A model generated the notes under the pieces. That model saw nothing but the letters and a program-made list of their open reading frames with translations. It was not told where the DNA came from and searched no databases. Shown piece by piece: positions 9,045-16,699 of a stretch of 56,218 bases of DNA (position 1 is the stretch's first letter; every line of letters starts with the position of its first letter). The stretch comes from Microbulbifer variabilis ATCC 700307 (GTDB taxonomy: Bacteria > Pseudomonadota > Gammaproteobacteria > Pseudomonadales > Cellvibrionaceae). The stretch is from the NCBI RefSeq assembly GCF_000380565.1, contig NZ_AQYJ01000017.1, forward strand, positions 1 through 56,218. The letters are read 5' to 3'. Position numbers and translations under genes: made by a program.

Positions 9045-10022
9045 CTATTGGGTAATCGTGCCCATATTACCGCTACCAATCTGTAGGACTATAGCGGTTT
9101 GACCAACACCGGTTTGAGTTGTTGTATGCATATTATTGCTACCTAGCTGGGTGGTAGAAGCAAGGGAAATAACAGCGCCCATTTGGGTAATATCTGCCAT
9201 ATTCATGGAGCCAGCCTGATTCATAGTGGCAATACTTAAGACGGTTCCATCGTCTTGATCGATGTCAGCATCATTCATTTCACCCAGCTGATTAATAATG
9301 GCAGTACTAAAGGCGGTTCCATCGCCTTGTTCAATGCCAGCATCATTCATTGTGCCCAGCTGATTAATAATGGCCATACTTGCGACAACAGGTCCATTTT
9401 CTTGTTCGATGTCAGCATCATTCATAGAGCCTGTTTGATTTATTATTGCCGTACTTGCAATAGTGTCATCTTGCTCAATGTCAGCTTCATTCATTTCACC
9501 TATCTGAGTAATAATGGCAACACTTGAGACAACACCATCGTCGTAATCAATGTCAGCGTCATTCATTTCACCTATCTGGTTAACAACGGCAATACTTAAT
9601 ACAGCCCCATCTTCTTGTTCGATATCAGCTTCATTCATAGTACCCATTTGATATAGTGTTGCTATATTTGCAGTGCCTCCTTCTTGATCAACATAACCAT
9701 CGTTCATCGAACCTACTTGGTTGATCGTAAGGCTACTAAGTGAAGAATTATCATCCTGGATAGATCGCGAAACATTTAATTCGCCAATTTGTAAATGTGT
9801 TGCCAAATTGCGACTAGCGCCTAAAGCTTGAGAGGCTTCTGAGTCGTTAGAATCTCCAACTTGAACCTGTACAATTAAATTATTGTGAGTAGAGGGATCC
9901 TGGGTTGTGACGACCATATTATTAGAGCCAGCCTGAAACAATATCGCGGTATTATTATCCGCAAAGGTATTTCCGCTAAATGCTACCAACATAGCTACGG
10001 CGATGGAGGTTAATGCCTTCAT
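9045..10022 (-). CDS. Curlin-repeat protein with acidic loops
   Basis: A 325-residue exported protein (signal peptide MKALTSIAVAMLVAFSGNTFA) with AAGGAG seven bases before ATG. About nine repeats of 23-25 residues follow the plan NQxGxMNxADIxQxDGxxxS, for example NQIGEMNDADIDYDDG, NQLGEMNDADIDQDDG, TQIGEMNEADIEQDD. The NQxG...N...Q skeleton is the curlin repeat. The added acidic DADIDQDDG loop resembles a Ca-binding DxDxDG string and is absent from classical CsgA and from the paralogue at 7070-8032. N- and C-terminal units (DNNTAILFQAGSNN, TQTGVGQTAIVLQIGSGNMG) are shared with the paralogue, suggesting co-assembly. Amyloid role is inferred from the repeat; calcium binding is a hypothesis. Confidence 0.8.
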   Translation of the reverse strand: MKALTSIAVAMLVAFSGNTFADNNTAILFQAGSNNMVVTTQDPSTHNNLIVQVQVGDSNDSEASQALGASRNLATHLQIGELNVSRSIQDDNSSLSSLTINQVGSMNDGYVDQEGGTANIATLYQMGTMNEADIEQEDGAVLSIAVVNQIGEMNDADIDYDDGVVSSVAIITQIGEMNEADIEQDDTIASTAIINQTGSMNDADIEQENGPVVASMAIINQLGTMNDAGIEQGDGTAFSTAIINQLGEMNDADIDQDDGTVLSIATMNQAGSMNMADITQMGAVISLASTTQLGSNNMHTTTQTGVGQTAIVLQIGSGNMGTITQ

Positions 10023-10303
10023 AAGTAACTCCTTTACTTTCTACTGACAAGCCCTGACTGATCCCTGTAACAGCTTCTCATGCGAAACATCCTTATGTTT
10101 ATACGCAAAAGGCAACAGAGGTATGACATTTAAAGCTTTGTTCTTAAAACGGCTACTAACTGGAGACTTAAGTTTTACCGCATGCTGATAAATTGCCATA
10201 AGATGAAATAACTAAACTACTAGGAGTAAAGTTTGAAAAACAACAATTGTTGCTTTTTACGATAAGAGGTACTTCTAGTTGAATCGATAAACTTGCAGAG
10301 CCT
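10023..10303. other. Upstream region of the acidic curlin-like gene
   Basis: No coding frame seen. It contains a palindrome AACAATTGTT near 10240. Likely promoter region for 9045-10022. Confidence 0.35.
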
Positions 10304-10342
10304 GACATCCTCCCCGCCTTCTCGGACTCAAGTGGGAGCTCC
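10304..10342. mobile_element. Possible IS200/IS605-type element end
   Basis: GACATCCTCCCCGCC followed by an imperfect GC hairpin, the look of many IS605/TnpB-type ends. The same 15-mer is at 52823. Both lie just left of the sequence TCACCCACTCGG, the 3' end of the phage tail gene. No transposase is seen. Confidence 0.3.
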
Positions 10343-10344
10343 AA

Positions 10345-10401
10345 TCACCCACTCGGAATCGCCATAGCCGCAATAGAACTATGAACGGCTAGGCGATTCA
10401 A
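10345..10401 (-). pseudogene. Phage tail-end gene relic (last 18 codons)
   Basis: The minus strand reads NRLAVHSSIAAMAIPSG then stop, identical in plan to the C-terminus of the genes at 16302 and 35484. It is the left limit of the duplicated unit also found at 53879. Confidence 0.65.
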
Positions 10402-10415
10402 TAGCAAAGGTCTCT

Positions 10416-10832
10416 CTAACTCTCGGGCAAGTCCCATTTAACAGACTTGGTCGCACTAATAACCTCTATGCCTTTTTCACCCATATAGTTTTTAAGGCCT
10501 AAGCTAAGAGGGAATTTTTACACGTTCTTTGAAGGAACATCACCTGAAGGAACTCCTATTACTTCTATTTCATAGTAATCAGGGTTTACTACGTATATAT
10601 GCGGTTCTAGGGACGGTATTATATCAGGGTCGTTTTTACCCCATACAGTTAGTACGTAATCCCCTGAATGACCTTTGATAACTTTAAATTTAGTGAAGTC
10701 AATTAATTTGTGTTGCTCAGATTTATTCCCTGACTGAGTGATAGACTGACCAGATTTTCCACCTTTAATTGGAAAAGGGCCATCGCCACCTTTTTTCGAT
10801 AAAGGATCTGTACCACTTTTTACATGGACCAT
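10416..10832 (-). pseudogene. Hypothetical gene, nonsense-truncated copy
   Basis: Homologous to the 129-residue gene at 53950. It has a Ser/Gly/Lys-rich disordered start (KKGGDGPFPIKGGKSGQS) and a folded end (DFTKFKVIKGHSGDYVLTVW then GKNDPD, NPDYYEIEV). After PSKNV an in-frame TAA (10518) replaces the Glu codon of the other copy; the remaining 33 codons (LKNYMGEKGIEVI.., KSVKWDLPES) are still open to 10416. No family recognised. Confidence 0.6.
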
Positions 10833-11104
10833 AAGTACTTCCTAAATATGAACGATTTCAGCTCGACCTTAAGGGCCAAATCTTAACAGAGTGCAACTGG
10901 CCCCAAATGTACATCTCGCTTTTAGCCTAGACCAATCAAGCAAAAACCTGCCAAAAAAGATAAATTTACACCAATACCGCAACAGTATGACTAAATTAAC
11001 ACCTTCATCCACATTCAGGCGCTCGCTATGGTGCTACTTCATCTATTTTTTCGGACTTGCACCTTGGGCATTTTATTGTCTTTCATTTCTTCTTGCTTGA
11101 TGCA
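10833..11104. other. Spacer without a convincing gene
   Basis: Duplicated at 54340-54612. Open frames here are short and not conserved in reading frame between the two copies. Confidence 0.4.
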
Positions 11105-11216
11105 TAACGTCCGCTACAGTCGGGCCAAATACGAAGCGGTTTTTGTGTTATTGTTTGAGCCCAGCAAGTAACGCAAAAAGTACGTAGTATTTGGCCACGG
11201 CTGCAAGCGTTTGTTA
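11105..11216 (-). repeat. attC site
   Basis: TAACGTC...TTGTTA with inner arms GGCCAAATACGAAGCGG and its near-complement. Follows the pseudogene at 11214. Confidence 0.85.
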
Positions 11217-11557
11217 GGTACCGTTCTGCGCGATGCATCACCAGCCTTCGACTTCAACACCATTAATTCACCAATGCGAGTCATAAAGCCTGATACGCAA
11301 AGCAGGATGTTTTGAGTTACAGACATATCTATTAGTACTTGCACCATGTATTGCTGCTATTCATCAATAACATTCGCTGCCCCGTACTGAAAATCACCCA
11401 GAAAACCCGCTACAGTGTCTGCTTTTTCTTTGCTGTCGTATTTGAAGGTGAAATCTACCTCTCTGAATTTACTAAAGTCATCACCGTTGGAATCTAAGCG
11501 GCGAAGAACATCAGTATCCGCTTCTGTAGCTTCCATTAATTTAGAAATTACTGACAT
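11214..11557 (-). pseudogene. Cassette gene, two lesions (copy of 54722-55066)
   Basis: Starts MSVISKLMEATEADTDVLRR. Compared with the intact copy at 54722, codon GAA after VIDE is TAG here (about 11357), and a one-base deletion near 11262 shifts the C-terminal EFYGVEVEGWGC region. Unknown function; predicted alpha/beta cytoplasmic protein of 114 residues when intact. Confidence 0.7.
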
Positions 11558-11572
11558 AGTTCGTAGGTTACC

Positions 11573-11638
11573 TAACGCCAAGTTTTGGTGCGCGCGTTAG
11601 CGCGTCCCAGCCAAAGGCGACAACACCGCCTTTTTATG
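11573..11638 (-). repeat. attC site, degenerate right core
   Basis: TAACGCCAAG...CTTTTTATG: the right core GTTA reads TTTA. Inner palindrome GCGCGCGTTAGCGCG. Same in copy 2 at 55082. Confidence 0.7.
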
Positions 11639-11642
11639 TGCT

Positions 11643-11930
11643 TCACTCTTGATTGAAAACATTTTTATCGTACCAAGCCTCAGAGTGAACTTCCGTTTCT
11701 GCTGTTAATAGAAATTTCTTTACTGCTTCAATTGGCAGCTGAATAAGTTGGCCCCCGGATGAAATCTCAACGTATTTCTCTTCGGTTTCCTCATCGGCAT
11801 AGACTTTGAACAAAGGATAATCGACCCTCTTATCAATAGAGGCATTACCAGTTTCAATGTAAAGCTCCATGGTCATGCCAAAATCTGAAACAACTTGGGT
11901 CTTTACTTCATCATCTTTAATTCGTTTCAT
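11643..11930 (-). CDS. Cassette protein, duplicated
   Basis: A 95-residue cytoplasmic protein starting MKRIKDDEVKTQVVSDFGMT. Upstream in-frame ATG codons lie inside the next attC, so this ATG is preferred. Its paralogue at 55152-55439 differs at about six residues, almost all conservative, suggesting both remain under selection. Charged and beta-rich (LFKVYADEETEEKYVEISSG). I recognise no family. Confidence 0.7.
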   Translation of the reverse strand: MKRIKDDEVKTQVVSDFGMTMELYIETGNASIDKRVDYPLFKVYADEETEEKYVEISSGGQLIQLPIEAVKKFLLTAETEVHSEAWYDKNVFNQE

Positions 11931-11951
11931 ATTTTTGGTGCTTTTGACACA

Positions 11952-12014
11952 TGACGCCATGCTCTGGGGCAAACCGGAGCTCAGCGTAGGTTTGTCCCTA
12001 GCAGCATTTTGTTA
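11952..12014 (-). repeat. attC site
   Basis: Left core TGACGCC (one change from TAACGCC), right core TTGTTATGC. Right limit of the segmental duplication. Confidence 0.7.
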
Positions 12015-12018
12015 TGCA

Positions 12019-12480
12019 TTACTTCACCATACGAAAATCTGGATGTTTTAACCATTGTTCAAACAGCTCAGGGCTAATTATTGACTCATGCTCATATTCA
12101 ACAACCCCAGGATGTTCCAATATTTCTGGATCAGATGTGTATCTGCTAAGTACATGACAGAATGCAATACTACCATTTACAATCTCGGCAATACCAAGCG
12201 TCACTTCTCCGAGAGATTGATGGTCTCTATCTCCATTACACATCGCATATAGACCAATTATATCTTTAGGAAGCCAACCCAATAAATTGCTTACCCCGGC
12301 ATATTCCTCGATCTCTTCGGGATAATCTGGGCCAAACTCATACCCAAACGAACCGCCATAAACCCAAAAATCGTTTCCTCGAATTTCACTAGAAACAGAT
12401 TGAATGAAAGCCAAGATCTCTCTCTTGGCGTCATCGCCCAACTTTTCTTTTAATAGTATTCCTACAGTTGGTCCGGCCAT
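12019..12480 (-). CDS. Cassette protein, DUF6368-like
   Basis: A 153-residue cytoplasmic protein. I start at MAGPTVGILLKEKLGDD (12480), because the longer frame to 12690 reads straight through an attC site. Features: FWVYGGSFGYEFGPDYPEEI, and a central acidic loop NGDRDHQSLGE. The overall pattern recalls DUF6368-type proteins; this is a tentative recognition. Gene and attC spacing are normal for an integron cassette. Confidence 0.65.
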   Translation of the reverse strand: MAGPTVGILLKEKLGDDAKREILAFIQSVSSEIRGNDFWVYGGSFGYEFGPDYPEEIEEYAGVSNLLGWLPKDIIGLYAMCNGDRDHQSLGEVTLGIAEIVNGSIAFCHVLSRYTSDPEILEHPGVVEYEHESIISPELFEQWLKHPDFRMVK

Positions 12481-12493
12481 AGTCCTTTTTTCA

Positions 12494-12568
12494 TAACGCC
12501 CGCCGCACAGGCGAGCAACTTGTTGCGAGTCCAGCGCATACAGTGCGCGATTATGCCGGCGCTCGTTA
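12494..12568 (-). repeat. attC site
   Basis: TAACGCCCGCCGC...GCGCTCGTTA. Its left half (AACGCCCGCCGCA.AGGCGAGC) recurs at 41096 in a composite site. Confidence 0.8.
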
Positions 12569-12577
12569 AGCTCGGCG

Positions 12578-12829
12578 CTAGCCAAGAACACCGGAACTGT
12601 ATGCCCAATAATAGATTGGCCCGCATACAATCCAGCCAACGAGAACAAACTTGAAAAAGCTATCCTTTTCTTGGACTCCAATACTTGCAAGCCCAGAGAG
12701 TTCCTGCTTAGGGAAAGGTCGAAATACCCTATAGACCTTCACTAGAACCCAGCCCACTAAAATTGGAATGACGGTAAGTAATATTATCGTAGTAATAGCT
12801 AATAATGCTTCAGGTGATGACTTTCTCAT
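12578..12829 (-). CDS. Small cassette membrane protein
   Basis: 83 residues, two hydrophobic helices (ALLAITTIILLTVIPILVGW and FKFVLVGWIVCGPIYYWAY) joined by a basic/charged loop. Start MRKSSPEALL. No family recognised. Confidence 0.65.
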   Translation of the reverse strand: MRKSSPEALLAITTIILLTVIPILVGWVLVKVYRVFRPFPKQELSGLASIGVQEKDSFFKFVLVGWIVCGPIYYWAYSSGVLG

Positions 12830-12848
12830 GCTTTTCTATTTCTTTGCT

Positions 12849-12935
12849 TAACGACTACAGCAGGGGCGGCTGGAGCGCAGAGTAGGCCGTCCCGCGAAGG
12901 GCCAAAGGCCCATAGCAACCTGCTGGTATTTGTTA
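12849..12935 (-). repeat. attC site
   Basis: TAACGAC...TTTGTTATACG with inner CCCGCGAAGGGCC arms. Confidence 0.8.
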
Positions 12936-12942
12936 TACGTAG

Positions 12943-13266
12943 TTACGGCCACACTACCCACCCGATTATGAAACCCAAAACTAGGCACGTAAAACCTACT
13001 TTTACTACCGTGTTCCTCTCTGCGTTACTTTCCATGATAGAGCCTTGTATATAGAGCTCTAGAGCTGCTTTAGATGCAGAAAGCTTTGGCCTTGAACTAA
13101 AACATGCTAATAGAGCCGCTTGAACATTTGGAACCCAGCATGACGGATGATCATCTAAACGATCGTAATCGAGAGCCTGCTGAACTTCCTTCGCCTCACC
13201 AGTGTCGTGCAGCTCGGGACTCTCAGCTATCTCTTTAGCTTTTCGATAATACTCGCTTACTTCCAT
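12943..13266 (-). CDS. Cassette protein with C-terminal anchor
   Basis: 108 residues from MEVSEYYRKAKEIAES; upstream in-frame codons lie in the attC. The first 80 residues are helical and soluble; the end (VVKVGFTCLVLGFIIGWVV) is one membrane helix, so it is a tail-anchored inner-membrane protein. No family recognised. Confidence 0.65.
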   Translation of the reverse strand: MEVSEYYRKAKEIAESPELHDTGEAKEVQQALDYDRLDDHPSCWVPNVQAALLACFSSRPKLSASKAALELYIQGSIMESNAERNTVVKVGFTCLVLGFIIGWVVWP

Positions 13267-13281
13267 AACTCGATATGCGTA

Positions 13282-13374
13282 TAATACCTCAAACACCGAC
13301 TTGGTGAAATTGGCGGTTTTTTCGCAAGCGAAAAAGGTGACAGCTTTACCAAGTCCGCGTGCTTTGACTTGTTA
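13282..13374 (-). repeat. attC site, variant left core
   Basis: Left core TAATACC instead of TAACGCC; right end ACTTGTTAGATGC. Strong inner arms GACTTGGT...ACCAAGTC and TTTTTTCGC...GCGAAAAA. Confidence 0.75.
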
Positions 13375-13386
13375 GATGCGGCCTGC

Positions 13387-13833
13387 TTAGAGCCACCAAT
13401 TAACTGGTTTGTTCTCCGAATCATATACATTGCCATACCACCAAACAGGCTCATTTAGTAGCTCACAGGCTTTTGTTATGGATGCCTCTATAGCCTTATA
13501 ACCTGAGTTTGCAGGGATAGTCCACACAGCGACATGCTCAAGATTTCCGTCTCGGCGTCCGCCTACTTCCGATAATATGCCATCAATCTCAGGAAGCTTC
13601 TCAATTATGCTGGAAGCAGCTGAAATTTTTACTGAAACATTGCCACCATATTCGATTACTTCAAATTCACCCGTTTCTTCATCGGTCACTCGGATAACAT
13701 CGCCAGCGGCTATATCTTCTACAAACCCCGGAGAAAATAAGATTCGATACACGCTCGGTGAAATCAATTCGACTTCTACTGGCTGTGTTCCACCTTCCGA
13801 ACCTTCGACTATGAGATTAATGTGATTACTCAT
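13387..13833 (-). CDS. DUF4265 family cassette protein
   Basis: 149 residues from MSNHINLIVEG. It has the DUF4265 plan: PVEVELISPSVYRILFSPGF, then VEDIAAGDVIRV, and a gapped EYGGNVSVKI strand, ending in VYDSENKPVNWWL. The fold is an alpha/beta domain common in integron cassettes and near polymorphic-toxin loci; the biochemical function is unknown. Cytoplasmic. Confidence 0.75.
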   Translation of the reverse strand: MSNHINLIVEGSEGGTQPVEVELISPSVYRILFSPGFVEDIAAGDVIRVTDEETGEFEVIEYGGNVSVKISAASSIIEKLPEIDGILSEVGGRRDGNLEHVAVWTIPANSGYKAIEASITKACELLNEPVWWYGNVYDSENKPVNWWL

Positions 13834-13840
13834 GTGCATC

Positions 13841-13933
13841 TAACGCTGCCATAAACGGCTGCCGAAGCAAAGCGTAGATAGTCCGGTGGAGGGCGCGCCA
13901 TTTGCGCCCGGAACGCATTTAATGGCCTTGTTA
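13841..13933 (-). repeat. attC site
   Basis: TAACGCTGCC...GGCCTTGTTATG; inner arms GGGCGCGCC/TTTGCGCCC. Confidence 0.85.
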
Positions 13934-13952
13934 TGTTTTACCATACCTTTCG

Positions 13953-14309
13953 TTAATTGCTCCTCTTTCTTGCTAAAACGAAACAACCAAAAGCAACCAA
14001 TACACCGAAGCCTGTCTTGGGCTGCCCATTGTACGCACCTACAACCGAGGCTAATGCGATGAGCGAACCAATAACATAAAGGGTTAATGGCGAAAATATT
14101 CCATTCCCACGCTTTGCTTTACCGAAGAGTAAAGACAACCCAACTAGACCTACAGGTAAACCTGCAACAAAACTCAAAATAACAACAACCATTTCACCTG
14201 TAAGCCAAGCAGACAAGGCAAGAGCCAAACCAATGAGCGTACAAGCAACTCCGAGTACTTTTCTCGAAGCTGGAGACACTTCATTCGCAAAATCATTAGG
14301 ATTCAGCAT
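13953..14309 (-). CDS. Cassette membrane protein
   Basis: 118 residues, about four hydrophobic segments (VLGVACTLIGLALALSAWL, MVVVILSFVAGLPVGLVGL, LYVIGSLIALASVVGAY, FGVLVAFGCFVLA). Start MLNPNDFANEV. No family recognised. Confidence 0.65.
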   Translation of the reverse strand: MLNPNDFANEVSPASRKVLGVACTLIGLALALSAWLTGEMVVVILSFVAGLPVGLVGLSLLFGKAKRGNGIFSPLTLYVIGSLIALASVVGAYNGQPKTGFGVLVAFGCFVLARKRSN

Positions 14310-14324
14310 ATTGCTCCAGAAACA

Positions 14325-14417
14325 TAACGCTGAGCTAACCGGCAGCCAGTGCGGAGCACACTTTTGGTTGTCCGACGGAGGCCACTTGCGGCCGGGGTGT
14401 AGTTGAGAGTTTTGTTA
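14325..14417 (-). repeat. attC site
   Basis: TAACGCTGAG...TTTTGTTATG with internal purine-rich arms. Confidence 0.8.
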
Positions 14418-14882
14418 TGTGTTTTCATAGTGCTTTAGTGCCTTACACTCACTGGTGGCTGAAGGCCACAGAATGACTTTATATAAATCATCTGCATCTT
14501 CCCACTCCTCGGTTATTGATCCGAGGCCCTTCGCGAGTGAAATGGCCGAATACTTACCGGGAGCCACATCGATTTTGGCTACATCAAGTAGATAGTCGGT
14601 GCAGCCAGAAACAACGCACTGCCCCGATGTCACTGTGAAATAACCTATAGAAGCATGATCCCATTCTCCGAGGCTAATTTCAGGCTCGCTATCGTGAACC
14701 TCAACCTCTAGAGGAACATCAACATTTCTGTACGTGCCGATAGCAAGAGTGTTTGGTAGGATGCCAAGCTTTATATTTAATGCTTCGTCTGTCCAGATAT
14801 CTGAAGTGTCGTCATCGGCTTCAACATCCAGTAAATATATCTGAAAGTAGTCAGCGAAAATTTCAAATTTATACTTCTTCAT
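14415..14882 (-). CDS. ComJ-like cassette protein
   Basis: 155 residues starting MKKYKFEIFADYFQIYLLD. It contains DIWTDEAL, GTYRNVDVPLEVEV, a VVSGCTDYL motif and a final YKVILWPS. The FxADYxQFxxxD...WT start resembles the ComJ (nuclease inhibitor) family, but this is a pattern-level resemblance only. Similar proteins are frequent in integron cassettes and could be orphan immunity or inhibitor proteins. Cytoplasmic, acidic. Confidence 0.65.
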   Translation of the reverse strand: MKKYKFEIFADYFQIYLLDVEADDDTSDIWTDEALNIKLGILPNTLAIGTYRNVDVPLEVEVHDSEPEISLGEWDHASIGYFTVTSGQCVVSGCTDYLLDVAKIDVAPGKYSAISLAKGLGSITEEWEDADDLYKVILWPSATSECKALKHYENT

Positions 14883-14900
14883 CGGTACATTCGTAACACA

Positions 14901-15005
14901 TAACGCCGTTATAACCGGCCGAAACGTGGTTGGTTTGTTTGCGCTAGCGTAGCGACTAAGCGCAAACGAAGCAACGTAATGACGGTCAGGTTGATAACCT
15001 TGTTA
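14901..15005 (-). repeat. attC site
   Basis: TAACGCCGTTATAACC...ACCTTGTTATACC; inner arms TTTGTTTGCGC...GCGCAAACGAA. Confidence 0.85.
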
Positions 15006-15407
15006 TACCTTTTTAACCACATCTTCTTGCTCTTCCTTACACAACTGAATGTACTCTTCCATATCTGCTGCAAGCTCTAGATCACTGATATCTCGAGAGT
15101 CAAATTCTTCCTCGTGATCAGCAAAATAGATTGTTTTGTCATGCTCTTTTAAGTTTAAGAACATGAAATTTCCAAACCCATCATGGCCAATCGCTAAAAA
15201 ATGAGGCGGCCATAGATTTCCATAAAAGTGACATTTTCGAAGCTCTAGATTAGTTATTGTAATCCACTCTAGCTCCTTCACTAAATTATCTTCTACACAA
15301 TCAATTTCATCCAATGGCTTAAACGGATAGTTCAGTAAAGCCGACTTGTAGAACTCTGGTAAAATTAGGCCTAGCTTATCCTCAATTTCCTTGAAGTGAG
15401 TTTCCAT
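15003..15407 (-). CDS. SMI1/KNR4 (SUKH) family protein
   Basis: 134 residues starting METHFKEIEDKLG (the ATG two codons upstream is less well placed). SUKH hallmarks: a start helix then LGLILPEFYKSALLNYPF, and the core FLAIGHDGFGNFMFLNLK followed by FADHEEEF. SUKH proteins are commonly immunity proteins against polymorphic or contact-dependent toxins, but also occur alone in integrons. No toxin is adjacent, so it would be an orphan immunity gene. Confidence 0.8.
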   Translation of the reverse strand: METHFKEIEDKLGLILPEFYKSALLNYPFKPLDEIDCVEDNLVKELEWITITNLELRKCHFYGNLWPPHFLAIGHDGFGNFMFLNLKEHDKTIYFADHEEEFDSRDISDLELAADMEEYIQLCKEEQEDVVKKV

Positions 15408-15427
15408 CGCCATCTCTCTTGAACGTA

Positions 15428-15498
15428 TAACGCCTCAATAACCGGCGCGTGCTTTTTGCACGTCCGGCGCCGAAGGCGCGAAGTTGATTGACTTGTTA
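15428..15498 (-). repeat. attC site
   Basis: TAACGCCTCAATAACCGG...GACTTGTTAGC; inner CCGGCGCGTG. Similar in plan to 29504-29572. Confidence 0.85.
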
Positions 15499-15977
15499 GC
15501 TGCCTCTGCCTGCATGCGAAATTTAGCAAAATAGGCAACCATTGGGTGAGAGTCTTTTTGCATTTCCTTAACTTTGGCTTTTCCTAGCTTTCTATGGAGA
15601 ACGCCAATGACTCTTAGCAAAGGATGCTCTGACTTGATGCAATCTTGCGCTGAGATGTTTAATGACTCAAAGCACATAATTTTAAAATCATAACTGCTGA
15701 ATTCACCCGCTTCATATAGATTACCTTCAGTTCTTTCGGAGTCGTTTACAGTTTTATGAGTTAGGCAATCAGTAGGCGTGAGCTCATGAAAATATGCTCC
15801 TTGCTCCCACCAAGAATTACAATCAGTAAGACTTACTTCTTGCTTTCCATCAATTACAACCCAACTTCTAGCCGTCTCATCTTGTCGCCTGTATGCGGTT
15901 GTAAAAACCTCGATTCTACCTTTGATTGAGTCAGCGAAATTTTCTTCTATTCGCTTCTTCAATTTTGACCATTGCAT
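15435..15977 (-). CDS. SF0329-like cassette protein
   Basis: About 180 residues from MQWSKLKKRIEENFADSIKG, a start typical of SF0329-family proteins (MxWSKLKxRIExxFADSxxGR), with RSWVVIDGKQEV further on. The last 14 or so codons are encoded by attC sequence, so the stop lies inside the recombination site and the tail would change with cassette exchange. Function unknown; cytoplasmic. Last cassette before phage segment B. Confidence 0.7.
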   Translation of the reverse strand: MQWSKLKKRIEENFADSIKGRIEVFTTAYRRQDETARSWVVIDGKQEVSLTDCNSWWEQGAYFHELTPTDCLTHKTVNDSERTEGNLYEAGEFSSYDFKIMCFESLNISAQDCIKSEHPLLRVIGVLHRKLGKAKVKEMQKDSHPMVAYFAKFRMQAEAANKSINFAPSAPDVQKARAGY

Positions 15978-16018
15978 GAGATTTACTCTTTGCACAGAAA
16001 AAATAAGAAACAAGCCAG

Positions 16019-16137
16019 TGGCTCACTATCCATTTGGCCACTATTTCTGGGAGGGAGCCTCCAAGCTCCGCAGAAAAGCCTTTATTTACAGCAGGTTATA
16101 AACTATTGCCTAAATAACAACCAGAGATAGTGAGCCA
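16019..16137. repeat. 12-bp inverted repeat pair, copy B
   Basis: TGGCTCACTATC at 16019-16030 and its exact complement GATAGTGAGCCA at 16126-16137, 95 bp apart. The same pair is at 35202/35309; copy A has only the right arm (1107-1118). Confidence 0.7.
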
Positions 16138-16301
16138 TCGGCTCAAGTCGCCTGGTTCGACCTCCCGCTCTTGAACGCATTTTACCCATAATTAAATCAA
16201 TAAGTTAGGGGGGACTTTCTGTAGATGTAAGCCATGGCTCTATAATTCGAGCTTTCGCACCGGCAATATGCCCACTTCAATACTGAAAACCACAGCCAGT
16301 A

Positions 16302-16684
16302 TCACCCACTCGGTATCGCCATCGCCGCAATAGAACTATGCATAGCTAAGCGGTTGGCCACCTCAACAATACAACTCGCTACTAAATCAGCAGCGTGATC
16401 AGCAACGTTTACCGGCTGGCCTGCATCAGTCTGCAGAGTCTTGGTGGTTACATAAACGCTGGACATCAGATCGCCGGCACCATCAATCTTTACGTTGTTC
16501 TGGTCATCAATGACGGCAATGGTGCATTTAAGTACTGCAGCCGCTTGAGCATCGCTATTGGTGGGCTCGATGGCCTGAGTTACCGTTGCGCGTACAATAG
16601 TGCCGGCGCTGTGGCCATCATCTATGGTGTAAGCAAATTGCCAGGCCTCCAGGCTCGGCACTGTTACGGGGAAAAACTGGGCAT
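16302..16684 (-). pseudogene. Phage tail-end gene, copy B
   Basis: From ATG 16684 the first codons (MPSFSP) run into TAA because one A is missing relative to copy C; the remaining 119 codons are open (EAWQFAYTIDDGHSAGTIV, KCTIAVIDDQNNVKID, SSIAAMAIPSG). It could also be read from GTG 16658. It directly follows the Hint-ending tail protein. Small virion-region protein, function unknown. Confidence 0.6.
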
Positions 16685-16699
16685 TATCTATTCCTTTGC

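Larger units (their letters stand above)
10345..11951 (-). repeat. Segmental duplication, copy 1 (paired with 53879-55460)
   Basis: This unit contains the phage relic, a KxWGKNDPD gene, and two integron cassettes in the same order as 53879-55460 with scattered differences. The right limit of homology is exactly the attC core (here TGACGCC, there TAACGCT). Copy 1 carries several inactivating changes; copy 2 is intact. Confidence 0.85.

Noticed and set aside
9255..9527. Plus-strand open frame inside the acidic curlin-like gene
   Set aside because: It mirrors the repeat structure of the minus-strand gene; no ribosome site or recognisable protein.
10891..11100. 69-codon plus-strand frame ending in a hydrophobic tail
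   Set aside because: The matching region at 54.4-54.6 kb does not keep the frame, so it is not under coding selection.
12481..12690. N-terminal extension of the gene at 12019 (MQVLESKKRIAFSS...)
   Set aside because: It is translated attC plus the 3' part of the next cassette gene; the ATG at 12480 is better placed.
16141..16200. Small peptide MGKMRSRAGGRTRRLEPM in the repeated segment
   Set aside because: Copy A has a stop in that frame; the alternative frame (LWVKCVQER..) is the conserved one.
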